Source of the DNA: Lyngbya sp. PCC 8106
Lineage (GTDB): Bacteria > Cyanobacteriota > Cyanobacteriia > Cyanobacteriales > Microcoleaceae
Assembly (NCBI RefSeq): GCF_000169095.1
Contig: NZ_AAVU01000015.1
Location: 81,496 to 145,495 of the forward strand
Length of the DNA: 64,000 bases
Direction of reading: 5' to 3'
The position numbers and the translations under genes were made by a program. Below the pieces are notes generated by a model. The model saw only the letters and a program-made list of their open reading frames with translations, was not told the origin of the DNA and ran no database searches. This document shows, piece by piece, positions 15,284 to 23,554 of the stretch. How positions within the stretch are numbered: the first letter of the stretch is position 1; the number at the start of each line of letters is the position of its first letter.

Positions 15284-16810
15284 TTGAGTTTTAATCCTGC
15301 ATTGTGTCGAAATGAAAGGGAAGTTGAGAGTAAACTGATTGTTAGTTATTTGTTACCGCAGTTGGGATATACCCCTAATACTTGGCATCAAGAAGTAACA
15401 TTCGGCAATATTCGGTTAGATTTCTTATCCTTTGCAGCACAAGTTATTCCCTTTAAAGTTGATGCTGATTCTCCATTAAGTGTTGTGATGGAGGCGAAGC
15501 ATCCCAATCAAAATTTGAATCGTCACCTTCAAAAACTGCGGCGTTATTTAACCAGTTTGAGCGTCAGATATGGACTAATCACCAATGGGAAAGAAATCCG
15601 AATTTATCAACGGGTTGATGATAATATTGAGTTAGTTTTTCAATGTATTGGGGAGGAAGTCGAAGCCAAAATCGAGGAAATTCGAGGTTTAATTGGTCGA
15701 GAATCGCTTAAATCTAGACACGAAATTACTCCTGTATCTTCTGATGAATCAGATGATAATAGTCCAGTTATTGTCGAAAATGAAGACATAAAACCGATTC
15801 CGATTTCCGAGAAAAATTCTGAACAGACTCCAATTTCAACAGAAAACGAACAAACAGAATCCAATCAAGAATTCTCTCCATTTCCATCAGTTGTATCTCA
15901 AAGTTCTATTCTGGAAAGGACAAGTAACATGAAAATTATTGCCGTTTATCATAATAAAGGTGGTGTCGGTAAAACCACCACTGTTGTTAATTTAGCAGCC
16001 GCTTTAAGTAAGAAAGGTTATCGAGTTTTAGTGATTGACTTAGATAGTCAGGCTAATACAACCTTCGCAATGGGATTAGTCAAGTTTCAATTTGATGAGG
16101 AAGATAATATTAAAGATTCCTATGTTTATCATTTTCTAAAATCTGGAGAACTTGACTTTGTTTCTGATGTTGCCAAAAAGTCTGATGGATTTAATGAGCC
16201 AGAAATTGATGTCATTCCTGCTCATATTGACTTAATCCAACATCAAGATTTTTTAAAGAATATTCAAGCGACTCCTTTCAGACTCCCGAGCAAACTGAAG
16301 CGGGCAGAGAATGACTATGATATCGTAATTATAGATACTCCTCCATCCCGTGATTTATATGCACAACTCCCTCTGATTGCTGCCGATTATTTAATTATAC
16401 CATCGGATCTCAAACCTTTTGCGAATCAAGGATTATCTAATGTTAAAACCTTAATTAAAGACGTTAACGAGTTTCGGATGTCAAGCGGACGAACCCCAAT
16501 CAATCTTTTGGGTGTTCTTCCTTCTAAAATAGCCACTAACGCTCGATACTTACAATATGTATTTCCGCGACAAAAAAAAGTAATTCCTGAAAAATATGAA
16601 CTTCCACTCATGGATAGTGTTATTTTTGAAAGAACGGCTTTATCTCAATGTCTAAATGAGACAATTATTGTAGGAGAATTAGAAATTGCCGAACCCCAGT
16701 CTATTTTTAAATACGCAGAAAAAAATTCCTCAGCAAGTAATGCTGCTAGTCAATCTATCGAGGAATTTGAAGCACTGGCTACAGAAGTTTTAAGAAAAAT
16801 GGGAGTTTAA
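15284..16810 (+). CDS. Fusion of HsdR_N-type PD-(D/E)XK nuclease domain with ParA-type ATPase
   Basis: A 508-residue protein. Residues 1-145 resemble the N-terminal nuclease domain of type I restriction HsdR and related proteins, with Glu15, Asp46 (IRLDFLS) and Glu70-Ala-Lys72 (VVMEAKHP), a complete D...ExK set. Residues 150-215 are a Ser/Glu-rich linker. Residues 216-508 are a ParA/Soj ATPase with deviant Walker A KGGVGKTT (225-232), VIDLDSQANTT and VIIDTPPS. ParA proteins move or position DNA through a partner. The start is TTG at 15284, preceded by GGAG (15273-15276). The next gene starts 2 bases after the stop, so they form an operon. Fusion of these two domains is unusual to my knowledge. 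Function is inferred only: DNA cleavage coupled to ATP-dependent DNA positioning, possibly in defence or element maintenance. Confidence 0.85.
   Translation: MSFNPALCRNEREVESKLIVSYLLPQLGYTPNTWHQEVTFGNIRLDFLSFAAQVIPFKVDADSPLSVVMEAKHPNQNLNRHLQKLRRYLTSLSVRYGLITNGKEIRIYQRVDDNIELVFQCIGEEVEAKIEEIRGLIGRESLKSRHEITPVSSDESDDNSPVIVENEDIKPIPISEKNSEQTPISTENEQTESNQEFSPFPSVVSQSSILERTSNMKIIAVYHNKGGVGKTTTVVNLAAALSKKGYRVLVIDLDSQANTTFAMGLVKFQFDEEDNIKDSYVYHFLKSGELDFVSDVAKKSDGFNEPEIDVIPAHIDLIQHQDFLKNIQATPFRLPSKLKRAENDYDIVIIDTPPSRDLYAQLPLIAADYLIIPSDLKPFANQGLSNVKTLIKDVNEFRMSSGRTPINLLGVLPSKIATNARYLQYVFPRQKKVIPEKYELPLMDSVIFERTALSQCLNETIIVGELEIAEPQSIFKYAEKNSSASNAASQSIEEFEALATEVLRKMGV
15916..15931 (+). promoter_or_regulatory. 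Possible internal ribosome-binding site and start for a stand-alone ParA
   Basis: AAGGA (15916-15920) lies 8 bases before an in-frame ATG (15929-15931) at codon 216 of the fusion, exactly where the ParA domain begins. Initiation here would give a 293-residue ParA without the nuclease domain. Confidence 0.42.
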
Positions 16811-16812
16811 AA

Positions 16813-17538
16813 GTGATTAAGTTTTCCTATGTGGATGTTAAATCAATTACCTCAGATGTTCCCCGTTCAGAATTTTCTGAAGCTGAAATTGACACTTTAG
16901 CCGATTTAATTCTAGAGTGTGAGGGAGTGTTAAAACCGATATTCTTACAGCAGGTTGATTTAGAACATTACAAAGTGATTGAGGGAGATTTAGAATATTA
17001 TGCTGCGGTGAGAGCGAAGGAAAAAAACTTGCGTCAAGGAGAGATGATTAATGCAATTATTGTTTCTCCTGCTCAAGAACAATCGATCAAGCAACAACTC
17101 AACTTTTTCAATAAATCTCAATCTTTAAATGTTCCAGAAAAAAGAGACAACAACCCCAGTCAAACGAATTTTGAACCCCGTTTGATGAATCTAGAATTGC
17201 GTCTGGAAAGAACAATAAATGAGATTCGAGAGGAAATAAAAGACGATAAACGAAAAACCGAAGAAAGATTCAAAGCAATTGAAGGCGAAAAGAAAAAGCA
17301 GATTAGTCCCCTCGAAATCCTCAATACCTGGGAACAAGGAGAACTGTTTAAAATCCTCCAACGAAAACGAGTTAAGAATGCGGATAAACTTGCAGATATG
17401 ATTTGCAAAGCTCGTGCTAAAAATAACAGTTTTGCAGACTATACTGATGTATATGATTCGGTGAAATCTCTCAATATTAAAGGTGTTTTTGGTCAAAAGA
17501 CAATGTTCTCGATTATTGATGCACTCTCAAATTATTAG
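16813..17538 (+). CDS. ParB-like protein, partner of the ParA fusion
   Basis: A 241-residue protein starting with GTG two bases after the ParA fusion ends. Residues 38-70 (GVLKPIFLQ, HYKVIEGDLEYYAAVRA) resemble the ParB/Srx N-terminal fold, but the usual GERR signature is replaced by GDLE, so CTP or nuclease chemistry is probably altered. A central charged helix (LELRLERTINEIREEIKDDK) and a helical C-terminal domain (EILNTWEQGELFKILQRKR onward) follow; the latter does not look like a standard ParB helix-turn-helix. The gene order ParA then ParB-like supports a partition-like role. The family call is tentative. Confidence 0.62.
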   Translation: MIKFSYVDVKSITSDVPRSEFSEAEIDTLADLILECEGVLKPIFLQQVDLEHYKVIEGDLEYYAAVRAKEKNLRQGEMINAIIVSPAQEQSIKQQLNFFNKSQSLNVPEKRDNNPSQTNFEPRLMNLELRLERTINEIREEIKDDKRKTEERFKAIEGEKKKQISPLEILNTWEQGELFKILQRKRVKNADKLADMICKARAKNNSFADYTDVYDSVKSLNIKGVFGQKTMFSIIDALSNY

Positions 17539-17676
17539 TAGGGTTCATCAAACATATTTCTGTAAAAATTTACAAAAATTGTGAAAATTTGATTTACCCA
17601 ATCAAAAACGGGTGGGGTGCATCAAAGAGATTTCTGTGAAAATTTTCAAAAATTGTGAAAATTTGATGCACCCTAC
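17539..17676. repeat. Tandem AT-rich repeat bounded by inverted ends
   Basis: Two copies of a roughly 53-base unit occur at about 17541-17593 and 17613-17665, each holding TTCATCAAA or TGCATCAAA, ATTTCTGT, CAAAAATTGTGAAAATTTG. The outer ends are inverted: GTAGGGTTCATCAAA at the left matches the complement of TTTGATGCACCCTAC at the right in 14 of 15 positions. It fills the whole gap between two convergent genes and may act as a bidirectional terminator or be a small mobile repeat. Confidence 0.7.
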
Positions 17677-17681
17677 ATGGG

Positions 17682-19031
17682 TTAATTGATGAAATCAAGT
17701 AATTTTTTATCAGCAATAACATAGGTTTTAGCTGGCTTTTTGAGCTTCTTAACTTTATCTTCTGCTACCGCTTTTTTTAACCATTCTTGCAGTTGTCCGA
17801 TTTTTACATCTAAACGTTCAGCGAGAGATTTATCATCTAATTGCTCTTGTAGATGTTTTAATAGAATGGGTAGAACCGCTTGATAAATTTCTTCAGCAGG
17901 AGAAACAGAACTAATTGGTTCTTCTACTAACGGGTTTTCTTCAGAAGTTGATTCATTATCACTCAATTTATCCTCTATTTCAGCCGGATGTGTTTCTACA
18001 TTTTCTTCTAAATTAGACTGATTTTCTGATTGTTTTTCTTCCTCTTGCTCGTTTTTATCCTCAATATTTTGTAAAACCAATTCTGGCGATTTTAAGAGAA
18101 AATTATGTAGATAATCATTCCACTCAATCAGTCTAAACGCTCTTGCACCTTGCTCAACCAATTGTTGATTTCCTTCGGGAACATTGTCTTCCATTCGCAC
18201 CCAAAGCGGAACCTCTTTCATTTTTTTTAACGCTTCAATTGCACCCGCCCAAGTTCCACCTTTCCCCACAGAAGAACTAATAACTAAAGCATAATTTGCC
18301 AAAGCATAAATATATTTATTCCGTCCCATTGCATTACCGACAGAAAAACCAGCGTTGGGATCGTAGGTCGAAATTAAAGTTAGTTGACCCTCTCGAATAC
18401 TGTCTCTATATTTGCCCAAAGTTGCAGCTTTGAGTAAACTATCTGCTAACACACCGATCGCTGTTCCTCCCGCTTCTAATATCCCCAACATTGACGCTTG
18501 ATCAACTCCTTTCGCTCCCCCTGAAATAATTTGAATTTTTTCTTCTGCACAAATTCGAGCAATTTTTTGAGTATATTCTACCGCTTCATCGTCAATATCT
18601 CGCGAACCAACAACTGCTAATCCTCCTTTAGAAAGTAATTCTATCTCACCCACACCATAAAGAATAGCAGGTGCAGAATGTTTCAATCTTTGCTTGAGAA
18701 ATTGAGGATATTTCCCATCACCCCGACCTATAATCCAAACTCCTTGATTCGTCCATTTTTCCACTGCAAAAGCGAGCATTGCACCCCGTTCAAGTAAAGC
18801 CTGAATTCGGTTAGGATCGAGTTTATCATTATGGAGATTTTGCAGATCTATTTGAATATTTTTATCCAATAAATCTTGAGGTCGCATCTGATTTTCTTGC
18901 AACCATTTCGCCAAGAGATTATACTCTCTCAGCGTTAAGGGTTGAGGTTCGGTTTGTCGATTTTCTCCAAAACTTGCACAGAGTAATAATATCGCTTCAG
19001 TATCAGCAGAAACAGTAGAATTCACCATCAT
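17682..19031 (-). CDS. DprA/Smf-like SLOG-domain protein
   Basis: A 449-residue protein with a central DprA-type Rossmann (SLOG) domain at about 135-300: GLAVVGSRD, IISGGAKGVDQASMLG, GNAMGRNKYIYALANYALVI and GKGGTWAGA. Chromosomal DprA loads RecA on incoming single-stranded DNA. This copy is divergent (SGGAKGVD instead of SGLARGID). It carries an acidic linker (about 310-370) and a C-terminal winged-helix-like segment (SLAERLDVKIGQLQEWLKKA). It begins immediately after the stop of the RecQ-like gene (TAA then ATG, no gap), so the two are co-translated. The pairing suggests a DNA-processing or defence role rather than general transformation. Confidence 0.87.
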   Translation of the reverse strand: MMVNSTVSADTEAILLLCASFGENRQTEPQPLTLREYNLLAKWLQENQMRPQDLLDKNIQIDLQNLHNDKLDPNRIQALLERGAMLAFAVEKWTNQGVWIIGRGDGKYPQFLKQRLKHSAPAILYGVGEIELLSKGGLAVVGSRDIDDEAVEYTQKIARICAEEKIQIISGGAKGVDQASMLGILEAGGTAIGVLADSLLKAATLGKYRDSIREGQLTLISTYDPNAGFSVGNAMGRNKYIYALANYALVISSSVGKGGTWAGAIEALKKMKEVPLWVRMEDNVPEGNQQLVEQGARAFRLIEWNDYLHNFLLKSPELVLQNIEDKNEQEEEKQSENQSNLEENVETHPAEIEDKLSDNESTSEENPLVEEPISSVSPAEEIYQAVLPILLKHLQEQLDDKSLAERLDVKIGQLQEWLKKAVAEDKVKKLKKPAKTYVIADKKLLDFIN

Positions 19032-21131
19032 TTAATCACTTGTAAAGCCTAAAGAATTCTGAGTCAAAGCAATCGGAAAAACGTTTTCACTTCCGGCTTG
19101 ACGTAAAAGAGCAGCAACGACTGTAAATGTCCAGCGAGAATCAACAAAATCATCCACTAAAAAAACCGATCCTTTCATTCCTTCCCAACTTTCAACTACA
19201 AACACACCATCTAAATTATGAGCTTGTTGGTAGCTATTACTCATCGTTTTTTGAGGTTGATTTTGACGAACTTTTTTCACCACTGGAACAAACGGTAATT
19301 GTAATTGATGGGCGAGTCGTTGGGCGAAGTTGGGAACCAATTCAGGACGTTTTAGGGAGGGTATACAAGTCACCCAAGTTGGAAAAGGTTGAGGCTTCCA
19401 GCGTTGAATCATCTCTGCCATACCTTGAACTAAAGTATCACTAAACTGGCAATCTTCATACTTTCCTTTTTTTACCAATTTTCCCCATCCCGCATCCCCC
19501 CAAAGAGATAACGCCCGTCCTTCTTCTGCTCTTAAATTCTCCCGAATATTACCAGAAAAACCGTAAATTTGCAAGGCTTGTGGAGTCCATTGTTTGCGAG
19601 GTAAAATTTTGTGATCACTGCGGCGAAGATATTGAATGGCTTGATTTGTTCGTTCAATTGAAGAAGTGATCGGAAGTAAAGGTTTTCCCAAACAAACCGC
19701 ACATTTACCGCAAGGAACACAATTCGGATCATCAAGAGCGTTGGCGAGAAACTGCATTAAACAGTTTTTAGTTTCCATATATTCTCGCATTTGTTCTTGT
19801 TCTTGATAGCGAAGTTCTGTTAATTGTTGAATTTTTTTCTGATTGGGTTGATAAATAACGGGTGTAGCAAACCATTTAGAACCCTGTTTGGTTACGGGAG
19901 TTGGAGATTCCAGCGATAACAGTTTTAAGACTTTGCTAATTTGACCTTGAGAGAGGTTTAAATATTGCTGTATCTGAGGAATTGATAACCCATTTTCGGC
20001 TTGATTTAAACAGTCTAAAATTTGTTGGGTGTGAGCCTCTGGGGGGAAAGCGGTTTGAATAAAATAGTTGGTGATTTCTTCGTCTTCTTCCCCACTTAAT
20101 AAAATACCATAGGCTGATTCCACCGCTCGTCCGGCTCGTCCCACTTGTTGATAATAATGAACCACCGAACCCGGACGTTGATAGTGAATTACAAACCCCA
20201 AATCTGGCTTATCAAAACCCATTCCTAACGCTGTGGTTGCGACTAATGCTTTGAGTTCATTATTCAACAGTTGATCTTCAAGAAGTTCTCGGTTTTCTTT
20301 AACATCAGCATGGTAAGGTTTTGCATTAATTCCATTCTGTTTTAACCAATTTGCAATTCGTTCGGTATCTTTGACAGTTAACGCATAAATTATACCACTT
20401 CCGGGTAACTTTGGGAGGTTTTCAACTAACCATGCTAAACGTTCAGCAGGACTCGAAAGTTTAATATTTTGTAGTTTTAAACTTGAACGGGTTAAAGTTC
20501 CTCTAAATACCCAAAGTTCCGAACCCAATTGATCGATAATATCGCGAACAACTCGATTATTTGCGGTGGCGGTTGTAGCCAAAGCGGGAATATTGCGGGG
20601 TAATGCTTGTAACACTCGAACTATGCGGCGATAGTCGGGGCGAAAATCATGTCCCCAGTCCGATATACAATGGGCTTCATCAACAACAAATAATCCTATT
20701 CTTTGAGAAATTTGGGAGAGAACCGTGTTTTGAAATTCTTCATTTGCTAATCGTTCGGGAGAGATTAATAAAAGGTCAATTTTTCCGTTAATTAATTGAC
20801 TGCTAACAGCTTCCCAGTCTTCGGTATTACTAGAATTAATCGTTGCAGCTTTAACGCCAATTCGTTCCGCAGCTACAATTTGATTTCGCATTAAGGCTAA
20901 CAACGGTGAGATTAATAATGTCGGCCCGCTTCCTTGTTCTCTAAACAGACGAGTTGTGAGAAAATAGACTAAACTTTTCCCCCATCCTGTCCGTTGTACG
21001 ACTAACAATTGAGAGCGATTTTCTACCAATTCTGCGATCGCTTCCCACTGTCCCTCCCGAAAATTTGCATCGGGATTTTTCAGGGCTTGACGTAATAGCA
21101 ACAGAGCCTTATCTTTTAACGGGTTATTCAT
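19032..21131 (-). CDS. RecQ-type DNA helicase with C-terminal phosphoribosyltransferase-like domain
   Basis: A 699-residue protein. The RecQ helicase core covers about residues 1-340: Q motif FREGQWEAI, Walker A RTGWGKS (47-53), DEAH box VVDEAHCISDWGHDFRPDY, SATTATANN-like motif III and QQVGRAGRA motif VI. A zinc-binding CxxCxxCxxC (CVPCGKCAVC) follows. Residues about 560-699 look like a PRTase domain, with GSVFLVDDFVDSRWTFT where PRTases bind PRPP, here altered at the TTGAT position. The usual RQC/HRDC layout is not evident. It is the first gene of an operon with the DprA-like gene. RecQ plus PRTase plus DprA suggests processing of foreign or damaged DNA; the PRTase role is unknown. Confidence 0.9.
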   Translation of the reverse strand: MNNPLKDKALLLLRQALKNPDANFREGQWEAIAELVENRSQLLVVQRTGWGKSLVYFLTTRLFREQGSGPTLLISPLLALMRNQIVAAERIGVKAATINSSNTEDWEAVSSQLINGKIDLLLISPERLANEEFQNTVLSQISQRIGLFVVDEAHCISDWGHDFRPDYRRIVRVLQALPRNIPALATTATANNRVVRDIIDQLGSELWVFRGTLTRSSLKLQNIKLSSPAERLAWLVENLPKLPGSGIIYALTVKDTERIANWLKQNGINAKPYHADVKENRELLEDQLLNNELKALVATTALGMGFDKPDLGFVIHYQRPGSVVHYYQQVGRAGRAVESAYGILLSGEEDEEITNYFIQTAFPPEAHTQQILDCLNQAENGLSIPQIQQYLNLSQGQISKVLKLLSLESPTPVTKQGSKWFATPVIYQPNQKKIQQLTELRYQEQEQMREYMETKNCLMQFLANALDDPNCVPCGKCAVCLGKPLLPITSSIERTNQAIQYLRRSDHKILPRKQWTPQALQIYGFSGNIRENLRAEEGRALSLWGDAGWGKLVKKGKYEDCQFSDTLVQGMAEMIQRWKPQPFPTWVTCIPSLKRPELVPNFAQRLAHQLQLPFVPVVKKVRQNQPQKTMSNSYQQAHNLDGVFVVESWEGMKGSVFLVDDFVDSRWTFTVVAALLRQAGSENVFPIALTQNSLGFTSD

Positions 21132-21369
21132 TTTTAATGCACACTGATTATTTAATTTGGCGATATTATTCTATTTTGAATGGTGTTTTTAGTTCGGACA
21201 AACTTTCTTAAAAAATCTTAATTTTAGGGTAATTATACTAACTAAAATTGAAATGAAATCACGTTATATTGATTGTTAATTAATAGTATAGCGGGTTCTG
21301 TATAGGGGGGTTCGAGTTCAGTTAGAATTCTCACCAAAAAGTATTATAAACCCGCCCCGACAAACGTTT

Positions 21370-23199
21370 TTACTGTCCCCGCCACAATTTAATCGTGTTG
21401 TCATAACTCCCACTGGCTAAGGTTCGACCATCGGGACTAAAGGCTACAGAATTGACAGTATTTGAACGTCTGGTGAGAGTGGCAATTTCCCGTTGAGTCT
21501 GCACATCCCACAATTTTATCGTGTCGTCACCACTCCCACTGGCTAAGGTTCGACTATCGGGACTGAAAGCTACAGAATTGACCCAATTTGAATGTCCGGT
21601 GAGCGTGGCAATTTCCCGTCGGGTCTGCACATCCCACAATTTTATCGTTTTGTCATTACCGCCACTGGCTAAGGTTCGACCATCGGGACTTATGGCTACA
21701 GAATTGACCCAATCTGAATGTCCGGTGAGAGTGGTAATTTCCCGTCGAGTCTGCACATCCCACAATTTTATCGTCTTGTCTTCACTCCCACTAGCCAAGG
21801 TTCGACCATCGGGACTGAAAGCTACAGACCTGACAGAATTTGAACGTCCGGTGAGAGTGGCAATTTGTCGTTGAGTCTGCACATCCCACAATTTTATCGT
21901 CTTGTCACCATTCCCACTAGCCAAGGTTCGACCATCGGGACTGAAAGCTACAGACCTGACAGAATTTGAACGTCCGGTGAGAGTGGCAATTTGTCGTTGA
22001 GTCTGTACATCCCACAATTTGATTGTGTTGTCCCAACTCCCACTGGCTAAGGTTCGACTATCCCGACTGAAAGCTACAGACAAGACACCATTTGAATGTC
22101 CGGTGAGCGTGGCAATTTCCCGTTGAGTCTGCACATCCCACAATTTGATCGTGTTGTCCCAACTCCCACTGGCTAAGGTTCGACTATCCCGACTGAAAGC
22201 TACAGACCTGACAGAATTTGAATGTCCAGTTAAAGTCGCGATTAAAGTTGGATTTTGCCAATATATCGGGGAAATTTTAACACGTTTTGGTTGAGGAGAA
22301 ACAGGAGATTGATTTTTTAACGCTTGTAAAACTTCTGCAACGGACGAAAAACGATTTTCAATATCTTCTTGTAACAGCTTATCTAAAATTTCCCCCAATT
22401 CTTGACTCACCGAACCCTTTAAAGACGTTCGCCAGTTTCCCGTCCAACTGTAACCTTGTCTGAGGGATAATTCGTAGGGATTCACATCGGTTAACAGGTG
22501 AAAACAGGTCACTCCCAAACTAAATAAATCACTCGCCGGATAAGCTTCGCCGCCTAACATTTGTTCGATAGGTGCATAACCGAGCGAACCGATTTGAGTC
22601 CCGATTTGAGTTGATAACACGGTTTTTGATAACTCTTTGGCAACCCCAAAATCGAGCAGAACAAACTGACCATCCTCCCGACGCCGGATAATATTTTCGG
22701 GTTTAATATCCCGGTGAATTACATTTTTTTGATGGATAAACTCAATCACGGGTAACAAACTGAGTAACAGGTTTTTAACTTGCTGTTCGTTCCAAACACC
22801 TTGCTGTTCTAAAAGTTCTGATAAGTTCTCGCCTTCCACATATTCTTGAAGTAAATAAAGCTGGTTGTTGTCCTCAAAATAGGCGGATAATGTGGGGATT
22901 TGGTCATGTTTTCCCAGTTGTTGGAGTTGTCTGGCTTCCCGTTCAAACAGTTCGATTGCTTTTTGTAATGCTGCGGTTCCCTGCACGCTCGGCACAAACT
23001 GTTTAACCACACAATATTCATTTAGTTTATCATAATCTTCTGCCAAATACGTTCGACCAAATCCCCCCTGTCCCAACAGTTTAATGATGCGAAACCGTCC
23101 CCGCAGCAGGTCGGGTATTTTCACCCCGCAAGCCTGACAGTAAATTACGTTATCGGGGTTTTGCGGCTTAGGACATTGGGGGTTGATGCAGCATTTCAT
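21370..23199 (-). CDS. Ser/Thr protein kinase with N-terminal zinc ribbon and seven WD40 repeats
   Basis: A 609-residue cytoplasmic kinase. A zinc ribbon (CxxxxC at the start, CQAC near residue 21) precedes a Hanks-type kinase at about 33-305: LGQGGFGRTYLA, CVVKQF, catalytic HRDIKPENI and LLDFGVA, so it looks active. Residues 318-609 are seven WD40 repeats of 42 residues (one propeller), each ending in TIKLWDVQT. The repeats are close to identical even at DNA level, suggesting recent duplication or conversion. Such kinase-WD40 proteins are abundant in filamentous cyanobacteria; partners are unknown. It stands alone on the minus strand, 238 bases from the RecQ start. Confidence 0.92.
   Translation of the reverse strand: MKCCINPQCPKPQNPDNVIYCQACGVKIPDLLRGRFRIIKLLGQGGFGRTYLAEDYDKLNEYCVVKQFVPSVQGTAALQKAIELFEREARQLQQLGKHDQIPTLSAYFEDNNQLYLLQEYVEGENLSELLEQQGVWNEQQVKNLLLSLLPVIEFIHQKNVIHRDIKPENIIRRREDGQFVLLDFGVAKELSKTVLSTQIGTQIGSLGYAPIEQMLGGEAYPASDLFSLGVTCFHLLTDVNPYELSLRQGYSWTGNWRTSLKGSVSQELGEILDKLLQEDIENRFSSVAEVLQALKNQSPVSPQPKRVKISPIYWQNPTLIATLTGHSNSVRSVAFSRDSRTLASGSWDNTIKLWDVQTQREIATLTGHSNGVLSVAFSRDSRTLASGSWDNTIKLWDVQTQRQIATLTGRSNSVRSVAFSPDGRTLASGNGDKTIKLWDVQTQRQIATLTGRSNSVRSVAFSPDGRTLASGSEDKTIKLWDVQTRREITTLTGHSDWVNSVAISPDGRTLASGGNDKTIKLWDVQTRREIATLTGHSNWVNSVAFSPDSRTLASGSGDDTIKLWDVQTQREIATLTRRSNTVNSVAFSPDGRTLASGSYDNTIKLWRGQ
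21372..22250 (-). repeat. Seven tandem 126-base WD40-coding units
   Basis: The WD40-coding part consists of seven units of 126 bases. Segments such as CCACTGGCTAAGGTTCGAC and GTCTGCACATCCCACAATTT recur almost unchanged in nearly every unit, so homogenisation is much stronger than protein selection alone requires. Confidence 0.8.
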
Positions 23200-23387
23200 G
23201 GTTTTGAGGGGTAATTATTTTATTTCTATTTTGCCTAATTTTGCGGAAAATTAACCCGGTTGCGTTCATTGAATATTATATCCCAATTCGGCGGTTTTAT
23301 GATCAAGATAAATTTGACAACCTAGTATTGTTTTTTGATCAAATATACCAATAAAATTTGAAATCAATAGTTTAAAATTGGGATAGT

Positions 23388-23484
23388 GCCAGCGTCTCGC
23401 TGGCTATATGCTTTTCTATATCCTCTTGGGGAATTGTAAGTAAAACGATCAAATTGGGGAATTCTAAGCGGGCAAGATGCCCGC
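23388..23484. repeat. Pair of short palindromic (REP-like) repeats
   Basis: GCCAGCG-TCT-CGCTGGC (23388-23404) and GCGGGCA-AGA-TGCCCGC (23468-23484) are perfect 7-base stems with 3-base loops. Each is followed or preceded by CTATATG/CACTATG-like sequence, so they look like related elements facing opposite ways. They lie in the 355-base gap (23200-23554) upstream of glcD; nothing else clear is seen there. Confidence 0.65.
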
Positions 23485-23554
23485 ACTATGTTTTTATAAT
23501 GGATTGCTGTTAAAATAATACAATTACTAAAACGCTGTATCAATACACAACTCA

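Noticed and set aside
17539..17676. Possible CRISPR-like array
   Set aside because: Only two imperfect long units without spacers, and inverted outer ends; not a CRISPR.
21521..21874. Plus-strand frame opposite the WD40 repeats
   Set aside because: Its repeats mirror the WD40 coding repeats; shadow frame.
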